This document shows positions 56,418 to 64,000 of a stretch of DNA of 64,000 bases, piece by piece. The notes below the pieces were generated by a model. That model did no database searches. It worked only from the letters and a program-made list of their open reading frames with translations, and was not told where the DNA came from. Positions within the stretch are counted from its first letter, which is position 1, and each line of letters starts with the position of its first letter. The position numbers were made by a program, and so were the translations under genes. Source of the stretch: Rhizobium sp. Root708 (GTDB taxonomy: Bacteria; Pseudomonadota; Alphaproteobacteria; Rhizobiales; Rhizobiaceae); NCBI RefSeq assembly GCF_001429725.1, contig NZ_LMHV01000010.1, positions 1 through 64,000 of the forward strand. The letters run 5' to 3'.

Positions 56418-57899
56418 ATGGCATTCACGACTGCACTGACAAAACACGTCTCCTTTTCCTCGCCTTTCCTGCGCGACGCTGGTTACATCAACGGCGTCTG
56501 GACAGCGGGTGGTGCGACGAAGACCTTCGACGTCCTCAATCCGGCAACGGGCGAGGTTCTCGCGTCGTTGCCTGATATGGGCGCTGCCGAAACACGCGCC
56601 GCGATCGATGCTGCCCATGTAGCGCAGCCGGCCTGGGCCGCACGTCCCGCCAGGGACCGCGCCGCGATCCTGCGCAAGTGGTTCGACCTGATGGTCGCGC
56701 ATGCCGATGAACTGGCGGCGATCCTGACGGCTGAAATGGGCAAGCCCTTCGCGGAAGCCCGCGGCGAAATCCTTTATGCCGCCGCCTATGTCGAATGGTA
56801 TGCCGAGGAAGCCAAGCGCATCTACGGCGAAACGATCCCGGCGCCGTCGAACGACAAGCGGATGATCGTCATCAAGCAGCCCGTCGGCGTCGTCGGCACC
56901 ATCACGCCCTGGAATTTCCCGGCCGCGATGATCACCCGCAAGATCGCTCCGGCGCTCGCCGTTGGCTGCACCGTCGTTTCCAAGCCGGCTGAACAGACGC
57001 CGCTGTCGGCTCTGGCTCTCGCTGTCCTTGCCGAGCAGGCAGGCATTCCGGCCGGCGTCTTCAACGTCATCGTCGGCGAAGACGGCCCCGCGATCGGGAA
57101 GGAACTCTGCGGCAACGGCAAGGTGCGCAAGATCAGCTTCACCGGTTCGACCGAGGTTGGTCGTATCCTGATGCGTCAGTGCGCCGACCAGATCAAGAAG
57201 GTCAGCCTCGAGCTCGGCGGCAACGCTCCGTTTATCGTCTTCGACGACGCGGATCTCGACGCGGCAGTCGAAGGCGCTCTGGCGTCTAAGTACCGCAATG
57301 CCGGTCAGACTTGTGTCTGCGCCAATCGTCTTTACGTGCAGTCGGGCGTCTACGATGCCTTCGCCGCCAAGCTCGCCGCGAAGGTAGAGGAAATGTCCGT
57401 CGGTGACGGCTTCAAGCCGGGCGTCACGATCGGCCCGCTGATCGATGAGCAGGGACTGGCAAAGGTCGAAAGTCACGTTGCGGATGCGGTGTCGAAGGGC
57501 GCCAGGATCGTCACGGGCGGCAAGCGTGTCGAGGGTGCCGGCACCTTCTTCACGCCGACCGTGCTGACAGGTGTTACCCGCGAAATGAAGGTCGCGCGCG
57601 AAGAAACCTTCGGTCCTGTCGCCCCGCTATTCCGCTTCGACACTGTCGAGGATGTGATCGCACAAGCCAACGACACCGAATTCGGTCTCGCCGCCTATTT
57701 CTTCGCCGGCGATCTCAAGAAGGTCTGGCGCGTTGCCGAAGCGCTGGAATACGGCATGGTCGGCATCAATACCGGCCTGATGTCGACGGAAACCGCGCCC
57801 TTCGGCGGCATCAAGCAATCCGGCCTTGGCCGCGAGGGCTCGCGCCACGGCGCCGATGACTATCTGGAGATGAAATATCTCTGCATGGGCAATGTCTGA
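56418..57899 (+). CDS. gabD: Succinate-semialdehyde dehydrogenase (NADP+)
   Basis: A 493-residue aldehyde dehydrogenase oxidising succinic semialdehyde to succinate. The catalytic cysteine is C299 in GQTCVCANR and the general base E265 in LELGGNAP; TPWNFPAAMITRKIAPALA is the cofactor site. Resemblance to E. coli GabD is strong. Together with gabT it forms the GABA shunt branch. Confidence 0.96.
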   Translation: MAFTTALTKHVSFSSPFLRDAGYINGVWTAGGATKTFDVLNPATGEVLASLPDMGAAETRAAIDAAHVAQPAWAARPARDRAAILRKWFDLMVAHADELAAILTAEMGKPFAEARGEILYAAAYVEWYAEEAKRIYGETIPAPSNDKRMIVIKQPVGVVGTITPWNFPAAMITRKIAPALAVGCTVVSKPAEQTPLSALALAVLAEQAGIPAGVFNVIVGEDGPAIGKELCGNGKVRKISFTGSTEVGRILMRQCADQIKKVSLELGGNAPFIVFDDADLDAAVEGALASKYRNAGQTCVCANRLYVQSGVYDAFAAKLAAKVEEMSVGDGFKPGVTIGPLIDEQGLAKVESHVADAVSKGARIVTGGKRVEGAGTFFTPTVLTGVTREMKVAREETFGPVAPLFRFDTVEDVIAQANDTEFGLAAYFFAGDLKKVWRVAEALEYGMVGINTGLMSTETAPFGGIKQSGLGREGSRHGADDYLEMKYLCMGNV

Positions 57900-57927
57900 T
57901 CGCTGGATAGCTCACGCCCCAAAAACC

Positions 57928-57957
57928 AACGGGATCGCCGGCAACGGCGGTCCCGTT
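57928..57957 (+). terminator. Terminator after gabTD
   Basis: AACGGGATCGCCG (57928-57940) pairs with CGGCGGTCCCGTT (57945-57957) with one G-U pair around the GNRA loop GCAA. The following CCATTTTGA has only four T, so efficiency may be moderate. It also faces the convergent PACE gene. Confidence 0.82.
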
Positions 57958-57981
57958 CCATTTTGATCGGTAGAGCTGGCT

Positions 57982-58419
57982 TTATGCTTCCTGGGCGACC
58001 GGCTGCCAACCCGGCAGCGGAAAGACACGGTCATAAGCCCAGTTGAAGACGAAGGCGTAGACCATGTAGAAAAGCGCGAAGGATACATCCATCATCAGCG
58101 CCTGAACGACACTGATACCGAGGTACCAGGCGATCATCGGCAATAGCGCCAGAAGCAGGCCCATCTCGAACATGACGGCATGCAGAACGCGGATCGCGAC
58201 ACTCTTCCGCGTTCCTCCGGTCAGGCGCTGCATCAAGTGGTCGAAGCCGAGATTGTAGATGTAGTTCCATAGCGTCGCCAGCGTCGCGCCGGCAACGCCG
58301 ATCACGCCGATGTCGGCGATGGGCATGCCGAAGGCCAGCGCCCCGAGAGGGGTCACGAGTGCTAATCCGATGAGTTCGAAGCTGATGGCGTGACGGATAC
58401 GGTCTGCGGTTTTCCGCAT
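57982..58419 (-). CDS. PACE family efflux transporter
   Basis: A 145-residue membrane protein with four transmembrane helices and two bacterial transmembrane pair repeats. RKTADRIRHAISFELIGLALVTPLG and NYIYNLGFDHLMQRLTGG are the first repeat, and RVLHAVMFEMGLLLALLP and FNWAYDRVFPLPG the second. PACE proteins export biocides such as chlorhexidine or short-chain polyamines. The glutamate in the first repeat (SFELIGL) is the key functional residue. ATG 58419 matches the family start better than 58431. Confidence 0.93.
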   Translation of the reverse strand: MRKTADRIRHAISFELIGLALVTPLGALAFGMPIADIGVIGVAGATLATLWNYIYNLGFDHLMQRLTGGTRKSVAIRVLHAVMFEMGLLLALLPMIAWYLGISVVQALMMDVSFALFYMVYAFVFNWAYDRVFPLPGWQPVAQEA

Positions 58420-58536
58420 GATGAACCCCATTGGGAATGTTCAGGTCGTCCCGAGTTGATGCCCATAGAGGGGGAGGTCGTCCTCACGCCCTTTTAATAG
58501 GTATTCCGGCAGTCAAAAACAAGGGCCGCCGGCAGC

Positions 58537-58746
58537 TCAGTAGTGCGGCGGCCGCGTGATGGCGGGGGCGTCCAGAGACTGCTCCTCGAGCGACAGGAAC
58601 CGCTCCGTCAGCCTGTCGAGCTTGGCGCGCGTCTGCTCCATGACCTTCCACTGTTCGGCCAGCTGGTCGGACAGCTCTTCGATCGTCTTCGCCTGGTGGG
58701 CAACGGTTTCCTCGAGTTTCGTTACGCGGCTTGTCTCGTCGGACAT
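58537..58746 (-). CDS. slyX: SlyX family small coiled-coil protein
   Basis: A 69-residue protein that is one long heptad-repeat helix (VTKLEETVAHQAKTIEELSDQ) followed by a short tail ending RPPHY, the SlyX signature. AAGGAGG precedes ATG 58746. Its cellular role is not known. It is upstream of the PACE gene on the same strand and divergent from uxaC. Confidence 0.92.
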   Translation of the reverse strand: MSDETSRVTKLEETVAHQAKTIEELSDQLAEQWKVMEQTRAKLDRLTERFLSLEEQSLDAPAITRPPHY

Positions 58747-58928
58747 TGGAACCTCCTTGCCGCAAGCGGCCAATTTCGTTGGCACCTGAAAAGCGGAAAT
58801 AGTCCGCGCGGTCAATCATTTCGAGGGGCGGGCAGGGCGATTTGCAAAACTGAACCGTTTGGTTACTAAAAGCCCTTGCCGCGTTCCGACTTGTGGGATA
58901 GGCCGGTAGCCCTCAGGGAGGAATTCTT

Positions 58929-60344
58929 ATGGATGTTGGAAACGGCTTTCTTCATCCGGACCGGCTCTTTCCAGCCGATCCGGCAACCCGAACGGTTGCG
59001 CGCGACCTGTACGAGACGGTTCGCGCACTGCCGATCGTAAGCCCGCACGGGCATACGGAGCCCTCGTGGTTTGCCGATGACAAGCCGTTCGAGGATGCGT
59101 CGTCGCTGCTCGTCATTCCGGACCATTATCTCTTCCGCATGTTGCACAGCGTCGGCGTCAAGCTCGATGATCTCGGCGTTCCACGCCTGGACGGCAAGCT
59201 GGTCGCCAACGGCCGCGACATCTGGCGCGCTTTCGCCGCGCAGTACCATCTCTTCCGCGGCACGCCGTCGAGCCTCTGGGTCGACCATGCGATGTCAGCC
59301 GTGCTCGGTTGCGAAGAGCCGCTGACGCCTGAGAATGCGGATGCGCTCTACGATCATATCAATGCGCAGCTGGCGCTGCCGGAATTCAGGCCGCGTGCCC
59401 TGCACAAGCGTTTCGGCATCGAGACGATCGCCACGACCGAAGGCGCACTCGATCCGCTGGTGCATCACCAGACGATGGCGAAAGACGGCTGGATCGGCCG
59501 CGTCCGCACCACCTATCGCCCGGATAGCGTCACCGACCCGGATGCCGTCGGCTTCCGCGAAAACCTTGCCCGGTTCGGCGAACTCACCGATTGCGACGTG
59601 ACCAAGTGGGAAGGGCTGATCGATGCCCACCGCAAACGCCGCGCTTATTTCCGCCAATACGGCGCGACCGCCACCGACCATGGCGTGCCGACGGCCTTCA
59701 CGGCGGACCTGCCGCTGGCAGACAAGCAGCGCCTGCTCGACAAGGCGCACAAGGGCACGCTGAGTGCCGAGGAGGCCGAGCTCTTCCGCGGCCAGATGCT
59801 GACCGAAATGGCCGGCCTATCCGCCGAAGACGGCATGACGATGCAGATTCACGCCGGCTCGCGCCGCAACACCGATCGCGAACTGTTCCAGACTCGCGGT
59901 CCCAACATGGGCGCCGATATTCCGACGCCGACCGATTGGGTCGGCGGTCTCTCGGCCATGCTGTCAAAGTACGGCCATGCGCCGGGATTGCGCGTGCTCC
60001 TGTTCACCCTCGACGAGACGACCTATGCCCGCGAGCTGGCGCCGATGGCCGGCCATTGGCCGTGCCTGATGATCGGACCGCCCTGGTGGTTCCACGACAG
60101 CCCGAACGGCATTCGTCGCTATCTCGATCAGGTGGTGGAGACGGCAGGCTTCGCCAATCTGGCGGGCTTCAACGACGATACCCGCGCGCTTCTGTCGATC
60201 CCGGCCCGCCATGATGTCTGGCGCCGCGAGGTCTGCCGCTTCCTGGCGCAGTTCGTGACCGAACACCGCATGACACGCAAGGAAGCCGAGATCGTCGCCG
60301 GCGAACTCTCCTACGGAAACGCGAAGAAGGCATACAAGCTGTGA
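58929..60344 (+). CDS. uxaC: Glucuronate isomerase
   Basis: A 471-residue enzyme isomerising D-glucuronate to D-fructuronate and D-galacturonate to D-tagaturonate in hexuronate use. PIVSPHGHTEPSWF holds the metal-binding histidines, and MTMQIHAGSRRNTD, LAGFNDDTRALLSI and WRREVCRFLAQFV are family blocks. AGGAATTC precedes the ATG. Its stop overlaps the start of uxuB (GTGA), so the pair is translationally coupled. Confidence 0.96.
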   Translation: MDVGNGFLHPDRLFPADPATRTVARDLYETVRALPIVSPHGHTEPSWFADDKPFEDASSLLVIPDHYLFRMLHSVGVKLDDLGVPRLDGKLVANGRDIWRAFAAQYHLFRGTPSSLWVDHAMSAVLGCEEPLTPENADALYDHINAQLALPEFRPRALHKRFGIETIATTEGALDPLVHHQTMAKDGWIGRVRTTYRPDSVTDPDAVGFRENLARFGELTDCDVTKWEGLIDAHRKRRAYFRQYGATATDHGVPTAFTADLPLADKQRLLDKAHKGTLSAEEAELFRGQMLTEMAGLSAEDGMTMQIHAGSRRNTDRELFQTRGPNMGADIPTPTDWVGGLSAMLSKYGHAPGLRVLLFTLDETTYARELAPMAGHWPCLMIGPPWWFHDSPNGIRRYLDQVVETAGFANLAGFNDDTRALLSIPARHDVWRREVCRFLAQFVTEHRMTRKEAEIVAGELSYGNAKKAYKL

Positions 60345-61798
60345 CCGAACGTCTGACCAGCCTTTCCGGCCTGGCGCCGACCGCCAAGCTTCCGGCCTAT
60401 GATCGCAAGGCACTGAAGCCTGGCATCCTGCATCTCGGCCCGGGCGCGTTCTTTCGCGCCCACTTCGCGCCGTTCACCGATGCCGCGATTGCGGTTGCCG
60501 GTGGCGATTGGGGCATCGAGGTTGCGAGCCTGCGTACGGCCGATGTCGCCGATCACCTGAACGAGCAGAGTGGGCTCTATACGATGCTCGTTCGCGATAC
60601 CTCTGGCACGACCGCGCATGTCATCGGCCCGATCCTGCGCGCCCATGTCGCGACCCGCAATCCCGGCGATTTGCTTGGAAGGCTTGAAGATCCGGCTATC
60701 CGCATCGTCAGCCTGACGGTAACGGAGAAGGCTTACGGCTTCGATTCCGCCACAGGCGGCCTCGACCTGAAACACCCCGACATTGCCGCCGACCTCGCCA
60801 ACCGCCATGCACCGCGCGGCGCCATCGGCTATCTCGTTGAAGGTCTTGCGCGCCGCCGCGCCAAGGGTATCGCGCCGTTCACACCGCTCAGCTGCGATAA
60901 CCTGCCGAACAATGGCGCTGTATTGAAACGGCTCGTACTCGAATTTGCCGGTCGCATCGATCCGGACCTCCAGCAGTGGATCGAGGCGAATGTGCCGTTC
61001 CCATCGACCATGGTAGACCGCATCACACCGGCAAGCACGGATGCCACCTATCGCGACGCCGAAAGCCTGACAGGCAGGCAGGATCTGGCGGCGATCGAAA
61101 CCGAACCTTTCACGCAATGGGTCATTGAGGATCACTTCGCCAATGGCCGCCCGGAATGGGAAAAGGTTACCGGCGCGCTGATGGTCGAGGAAGTCTCGGC
61201 TTACGAAAAGATGAAGCTGCGGATGCTCAACGGCGCGCATTCTTTGCTCGCCTATCTTGGATACATAGGCGGATATGAATTCATCCGCGACGTCATGGAC
61301 GATGCTGGCCTGGCAGCTTTGGCGCGCCGTCACATGAATGCGGCCGCCGCCACGCTCGACCCCGTTCCCGGCATCGATCTCGAGACCTATGCCGACGAAT
61401 TGATCGCACGCTTTGCAAACAAGGCGATTGCCCACCGCACCTATCAGATCGCCATGGACGGCACGCAGAAACTGCCGCAGCGTCTTCTGGAGCCCGCGTC
61501 CGAGGCTTTGGCGAACGGCGGTAAGGCGGAGACCTACGCGATCGCGGTGGCGGCCTGGATGCGCTATGCCCTTGGTGTCGACAGGAAGGGCGAGCGCTAC
61601 GAGCTGCGCGATCCTCGCGCGGCGGAAATTGCCGCTCTGCTCGCCGACGTGCCGCGCAACGGCGGTGCCGTGTCGAAAGCTCTGTTCAGTCTGCCCGGCC
61701 TCTTTCCGGCGGCGCTGACCGGCAATATAGGCTGGACCGAAGATGTCGCGAACAAGCTGGAAATCCTCATCCAGGACAACAAGCTGCCACTGATCTGA
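60341..61798 (+). CDS. uxuB: Fructuronate reductase (mannitol dehydrogenase family), GTG start
   Basis: A 485-residue polyol dehydrogenase reducing D-fructuronate to D-mannonate with NADH. ILHLGPGAFFRAHFAPF is the nucleotide-binding start. The catalytic triad K292, N297, H300 lies in KLRMLNGAH. The gene begins at a GTG within the uxaC stop. The downstream dehydratase (uxuA) and kdgK are not in this window. Other members reduce mannitol, but coupling with uxaC points to fructuronate. Confidence 0.94.
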   Translation: MTERLTSLSGLAPTAKLPAYDRKALKPGILHLGPGAFFRAHFAPFTDAAIAVAGGDWGIEVASLRTADVADHLNEQSGLYTMLVRDTSGTTAHVIGPILRAHVATRNPGDLLGRLEDPAIRIVSLTVTEKAYGFDSATGGLDLKHPDIAADLANRHAPRGAIGYLVEGLARRRAKGIAPFTPLSCDNLPNNGAVLKRLVLEFAGRIDPDLQQWIEANVPFPSTMVDRITPASTDATYRDAESLTGRQDLAAIETEPFTQWVIEDHFANGRPEWEKVTGALMVEEVSAYEKMKLRMLNGAHSLLAYLGYIGGYEFIRDVMDDAGLAALARRHMNAAAATLDPVPGIDLETYADELIARFANKAIAHRTYQIAMDGTQKLPQRLLEPASEALANGGKAETYAIAVAAWMRYALGVDRKGERYELRDPRAAEIAALLADVPRNGGAVSKALFSLPGLFPAALTGNIGWTEDVANKLEILIQDNKLPLI

Positions 61799-61918
61799 GC
61801 GAGAGGCTGCGATGGGTGGGGCCGTCGCCGTCGCAATGCGTTTTCCAGGCAAGCGATTGGTGCCTCTCATTCCCAATAGAGGCTAGCTTTTAGCGAACTG
61901 CCACCCCCAACCTGTACA

Positions 61919-62034
61919 TGTGCTTGTCGCAGGGATCCCGCGCGCCCAAATCCTTGGGCGCAGGAGACTCTTTCCACGGGTTATGGTCGCTCACCGCACC
62001 GACGCGTGGTAGCTGGATTCCTGTGACAAGCGCA
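61919..62034. repeat. Palindromic intergenic repeat-like element
   Basis: Two 20-base arms, 61919-61938 and 62015-62034, are inverted copies matching at 17 of 20 positions. Between them lie a perfect GCGCCCAA / TTGGGCGC stem (942-961 of 61k) and a CCACG/CGTGG stem. The layout, a cruciform of about 116 bases after a stop codon, is that of the dispersed intergenic elements found in rhizobia. I saw no second copy in this window, so repeat status is inferred from form. Confidence 0.6.
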
Positions 62035-62051
62035 GGAATGACGGTCCCCAT

Positions 62052-64000
62052 TTACCCCTTCACGCGCACCATCTCCGGATCGTACAACGGTTGCAGCGAG
62101 ACGCTGCAAGGCACGCGCTCGCGGGCAACGTCGAGTTCGTAGCTGCCCGACAGCACGAAGTCCTCGCTCACACCCTCGGTATTGCGAACATAGCCGTAAC
62201 CAATCGGCTTGCCGACCGTGTAGCCAAAGCCGCCGCTGGAGAGCCAGCCGACGCGCTTGCCGTCACGGTAGATCGTCTCGCGGCCAAGCAGCACGACATC
62301 AGGATCATCGGGCACGAAGCAGGCCAGCATCTTCTTGACGCCGGAGGCGAGTTGCCGTTCGAGCGCCTCGCGTCCGCGAAACGGCGTATTCTTCCTGGTC
62401 TTCACGGCCCAGCCGAGCCCGGCTTCGATCGGTGTATGATCTGGGCCGATATCCGAACCCCAGGCGCGATAGCCCTTTTCAAGGCGGCAGCTTTCGATGG
62501 CGCGATAGCCGGCATTGCTGAGCTGCAGCGGAGCGCCCGCCGCCATCAACGCGTCATACACGGTCGTTGCGTATTCGACCGGCACATGCAGCTCGTAGCC
62601 GAGCTCTCCGACATAGGTAATGCGTAGCGCCCGGACGGGGCAGCCGGCGATACCGATCGTCTTGATGCGACCGAACGGGAATGCCGCGTTGGAAACGTCG
62701 CTGTTCGTCACCTTCTCAAGCACGGCGCGCGCGTTCGGCCCCATCAACGAAAGGACGGAATAGGCGGAGGTGACGTCGACGAGCTCCGCGTGCATCCCGT
62801 CAGGAATATTGCGTGCGATCCAATCGAAGTCATGAGTCGCGAAGCCGGTGCCGGTCACGATGTAATACTCGTCGTCGGCCACGCGAGCGCAGGTGAGATC
62901 GCATTCGATCCCGCCCTTGTCGTTCAGCATCTGCGTGTAGACGAGCGAGCCGACCGGCTTAGCCACGTCGTTGGAGGCAATCCACGACAGCGCCGCCTCG
63001 GCATCGCGCCCCTTCAGCACGAACTTGGCGAAAGACGTCTGATCGAAGATCACGGCGGCCTCGCGCACGGCCTTGTGTTCCCGACCGACGGTCTCGAACC
63101 AGTTCTGGCGGCCGTAGGTGTAGATATCCCTCGGCTCCTCGTTGGCGAAGAGATCGGCAAACCAGTTCGGCCGCTCCCAACCGAGCTTTTCGCCGAAGCA
63201 GGCGCCCTGCGCCTTCAGCCGATCGTAAAGCGGCGACTTGCGGCACGGCCGACCGCTGGAATACTCCTCGAAGGGGAAAGCCAATGTGTAGTGCTTGCCG
63301 TAGGCTTCCAGTGTGCGGGTGCGCACCCAGTCCGTATCGAAGTGCGGACGCCCGAAGCGGCGAATATCGACAGGCCAGAGATCATAAGGTGGTTCGCCCT
63401 TGGCAACCCATTCGGCCAACGCCATGCCGGCGCCGCCGCCGGACGCGATGCCGAAGGCGTTGAAGCCGGCGCCGACGAAGAAGTTCTTCAGCTCCGGGGC
63501 TTCGCCGAGAATGAAATTGCCGTCGGGCGTAAAGCTCTCCGGCCCGTTCAGCAGCTGTTTGACACCGACGGTTTCGAGAGCCGGAACGCGGCCGAGCGCC
63601 TGTTCCATGATCTGTTCGAAATGATCGAAATTGCTGTCGAGCAGTGTGTAGTGGAAGCCCTCGGGAATCCCACCCTTGGCCCATGCGATCGGGTTCGGCT
63701 CGTAGCCGCCCATGACGATGCCGCCGACCTCTTCCTTGTAATAGGTCAGCCGGTCCGGATCGCGCAGCGTCGGCAGGTTCGAGGGAACGCCGAAGGACTC
63801 GGTGATAATGTACTGGTGCTCGACGGAGACGAGCGGCACATTGACGCCGAAGCGGGCGGCAAAGGCCCGCGTCCATTGACCGGCGCAGACCACGACGCGT
63901 TCGCACTCGATCCGCCCATGCTCGGTAATGACGGCGCGGATCCGGCCCTTGTCGATCTCGAGGTCGATCACCTCGGTATCCTCGAAGATCGAAACGCCGG
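62052..64000 (-). CDS. FAD-dependent dimethylglycine/sarcosine dehydrogenase-like protein (partial)
   Basis: The frame remains open to the window edge, so the N-terminus, including the FAD dinucleotide motif, is missing. The visible part (about 649 residues) has the end of a DAO-type oxidoreductase domain (VSVEHQYIITESFG, GAGFNAFGIASGGGAG). A folate-binding GcvT-like domain follows (AAVIFDQTSFAKFVLKG, TYVGELGYELHVPVEYA) and a barrel domain ends the protein. Such enzymes demethylate dimethylglycine or sarcosine, passing formaldehyde to tetrahydrofolate. Exact substrate is not determinable. Confidence 0.9.
   Translation of the reverse strand, partial: GVSIFEDTEVIDLEIDKGRIRAVITEHGRIECERVVVCAGQWTRAFAARFGVNVPLVSVEHQYIITESFGVPSNLPTLRDPDRLTYYKEEVGGIVMGGYEPNPIAWAKGGIPEGFHYTLLDSNFDHFEQIMEQALGRVPALETVGVKQLLNGPESFTPDGNFILGEAPELKNFFVGAGFNAFGIASGGGAGMALAEWVAKGEPPYDLWPVDIRRFGRPHFDTDWVRTRTLEAYGKHYTLAFPFEEYSSGRPCRKSPLYDRLKAQGACFGEKLGWERPNWFADLFANEEPRDIYTYGRQNWFETVGREHKAVREAAVIFDQTSFAKFVLKGRDAEAALSWIASNDVAKPVGSLVYTQMLNDKGGIECDLTCARVADDEYYIVTGTGFATHDFDWIARNIPDGMHAELVDVTSAYSVLSLMGPNARAVLEKVTNSDVSNAAFPFGRIKTIGIAGCPVRALRITYVGELGYELHVPVEYATTVYDALMAAGAPLQLSNAGYRAIESCRLEKGYRAWGSDIGPDHTPIEAGLGWAVKTRKNTPFRGREALERQLASGVKKMLACFVPDDPDVVLLGRETIYRDGKRVGWLSSGGFGYTVGKPIGYGYVRNTEGVSEDFVLSGSYELDVARERVPCSVSLQPLYDPEMVRVKG

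Noticed and set aside
58853..58864. AACCGTTTGGTT motif upstream of uxaC as a hexuronate operator
   Set aside because: Only the four outer bases on each side are symmetrical, and no regulator gene is adjacent; chance is a sufficient explanation.
60311..61876. 521-codon minus-strand open frame opposite uxuB
   Set aside because: Shadow of uxuB; no family features.

Overview
The window is a stretch of chromosome from an alphaproteobacterium of the Rhizobiaceae (Rhizobium/Agrobacterium type). This rests on gene content and order rather than on a database match: a fabA-fabB-fabI operon divergent from a Fur-family Irr regulator, a CycM-type membrane-anchored cytochrome c, a FYDLN acidic protein beside a tRNA-Ala gene, a DUF992 protein, cmk-rpsA, and an SRP RNA next to dnaX. 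Base composition is GC-rich and even. I see no prophage, insertion sequence, CRISPR array or secretion island. This is mostly core chromosome with small accessory genes between conserved blocks.

Layout. 1-9.9 kb: the 3' part of initiator tRNA-Met, a GFA-family protein, lepA, an XRE-cupin regulator with an acetyltransferase, a truncated globin, a carbon-nitrogen hydrolase, an LssY_C protein, then the overlapping run recF / MoeB-like / acetyltransferase and a 2-hydroxyacid dehydrogenase. 9.9-19 kb: an SH3 periplasmic protein, a PfkB (adenosine kinase-like) gene, a class III cyclase with a cysteine-rich N-terminus, an AEC transporter, cycM, kdsB-pheA, a VOC / small protein / YafY cluster, and HIT-nudC. 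19-26.4 kb: SRP RNA (ffs), dnaX-ybaB, then lysE, DUF992, Lrp, hydrolase and MOSC genes before recR and a lytic transglycosylase. 28.6-40 kb is the translation and RNA block: rimP-nusA-ylxR-infB-rbfA-truB, rpsO and pnp, with an intrinsic terminator in the rimP leader and stem-loops in the pnp leader.

40-54 kb: an RsmC-like methyltransferase, a TauE/SafE permease, fabI-fabB-fabA opposite irr, a TRIC channel, a YdcF protein, tRNA-Ala(GGC), a FYDLN protein, a PaiB-like flavoprotein, cmk, rpsA, a 513-residue low-complexity protein of unknown function, and RNase D. 54-58 kb: GABA catabolism (gabT-gabD) with a divergent regulator that joins a MerR helix-turn-helix, an XRE helix-turn-helix and a cupin. 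Two related dyads lie between the regulator and gabT. 58-64 kb: a PACE transporter, slyX, hexuronate genes uxaC-uxuB with overlapping reading frames, a structured palindromic repeat, and a dimethylglycine/sarcosine dehydrogenase-like gene cut by the window edge.

No obviously new multi-gene system stands out. The best leads are the triple-domain gab regulator with its paired dyads, the leader terminator ahead of rimP-nusA, an orphan terminator at 12.66-12.71 kb that may end a small RNA, and the 513-residue unknown protein.
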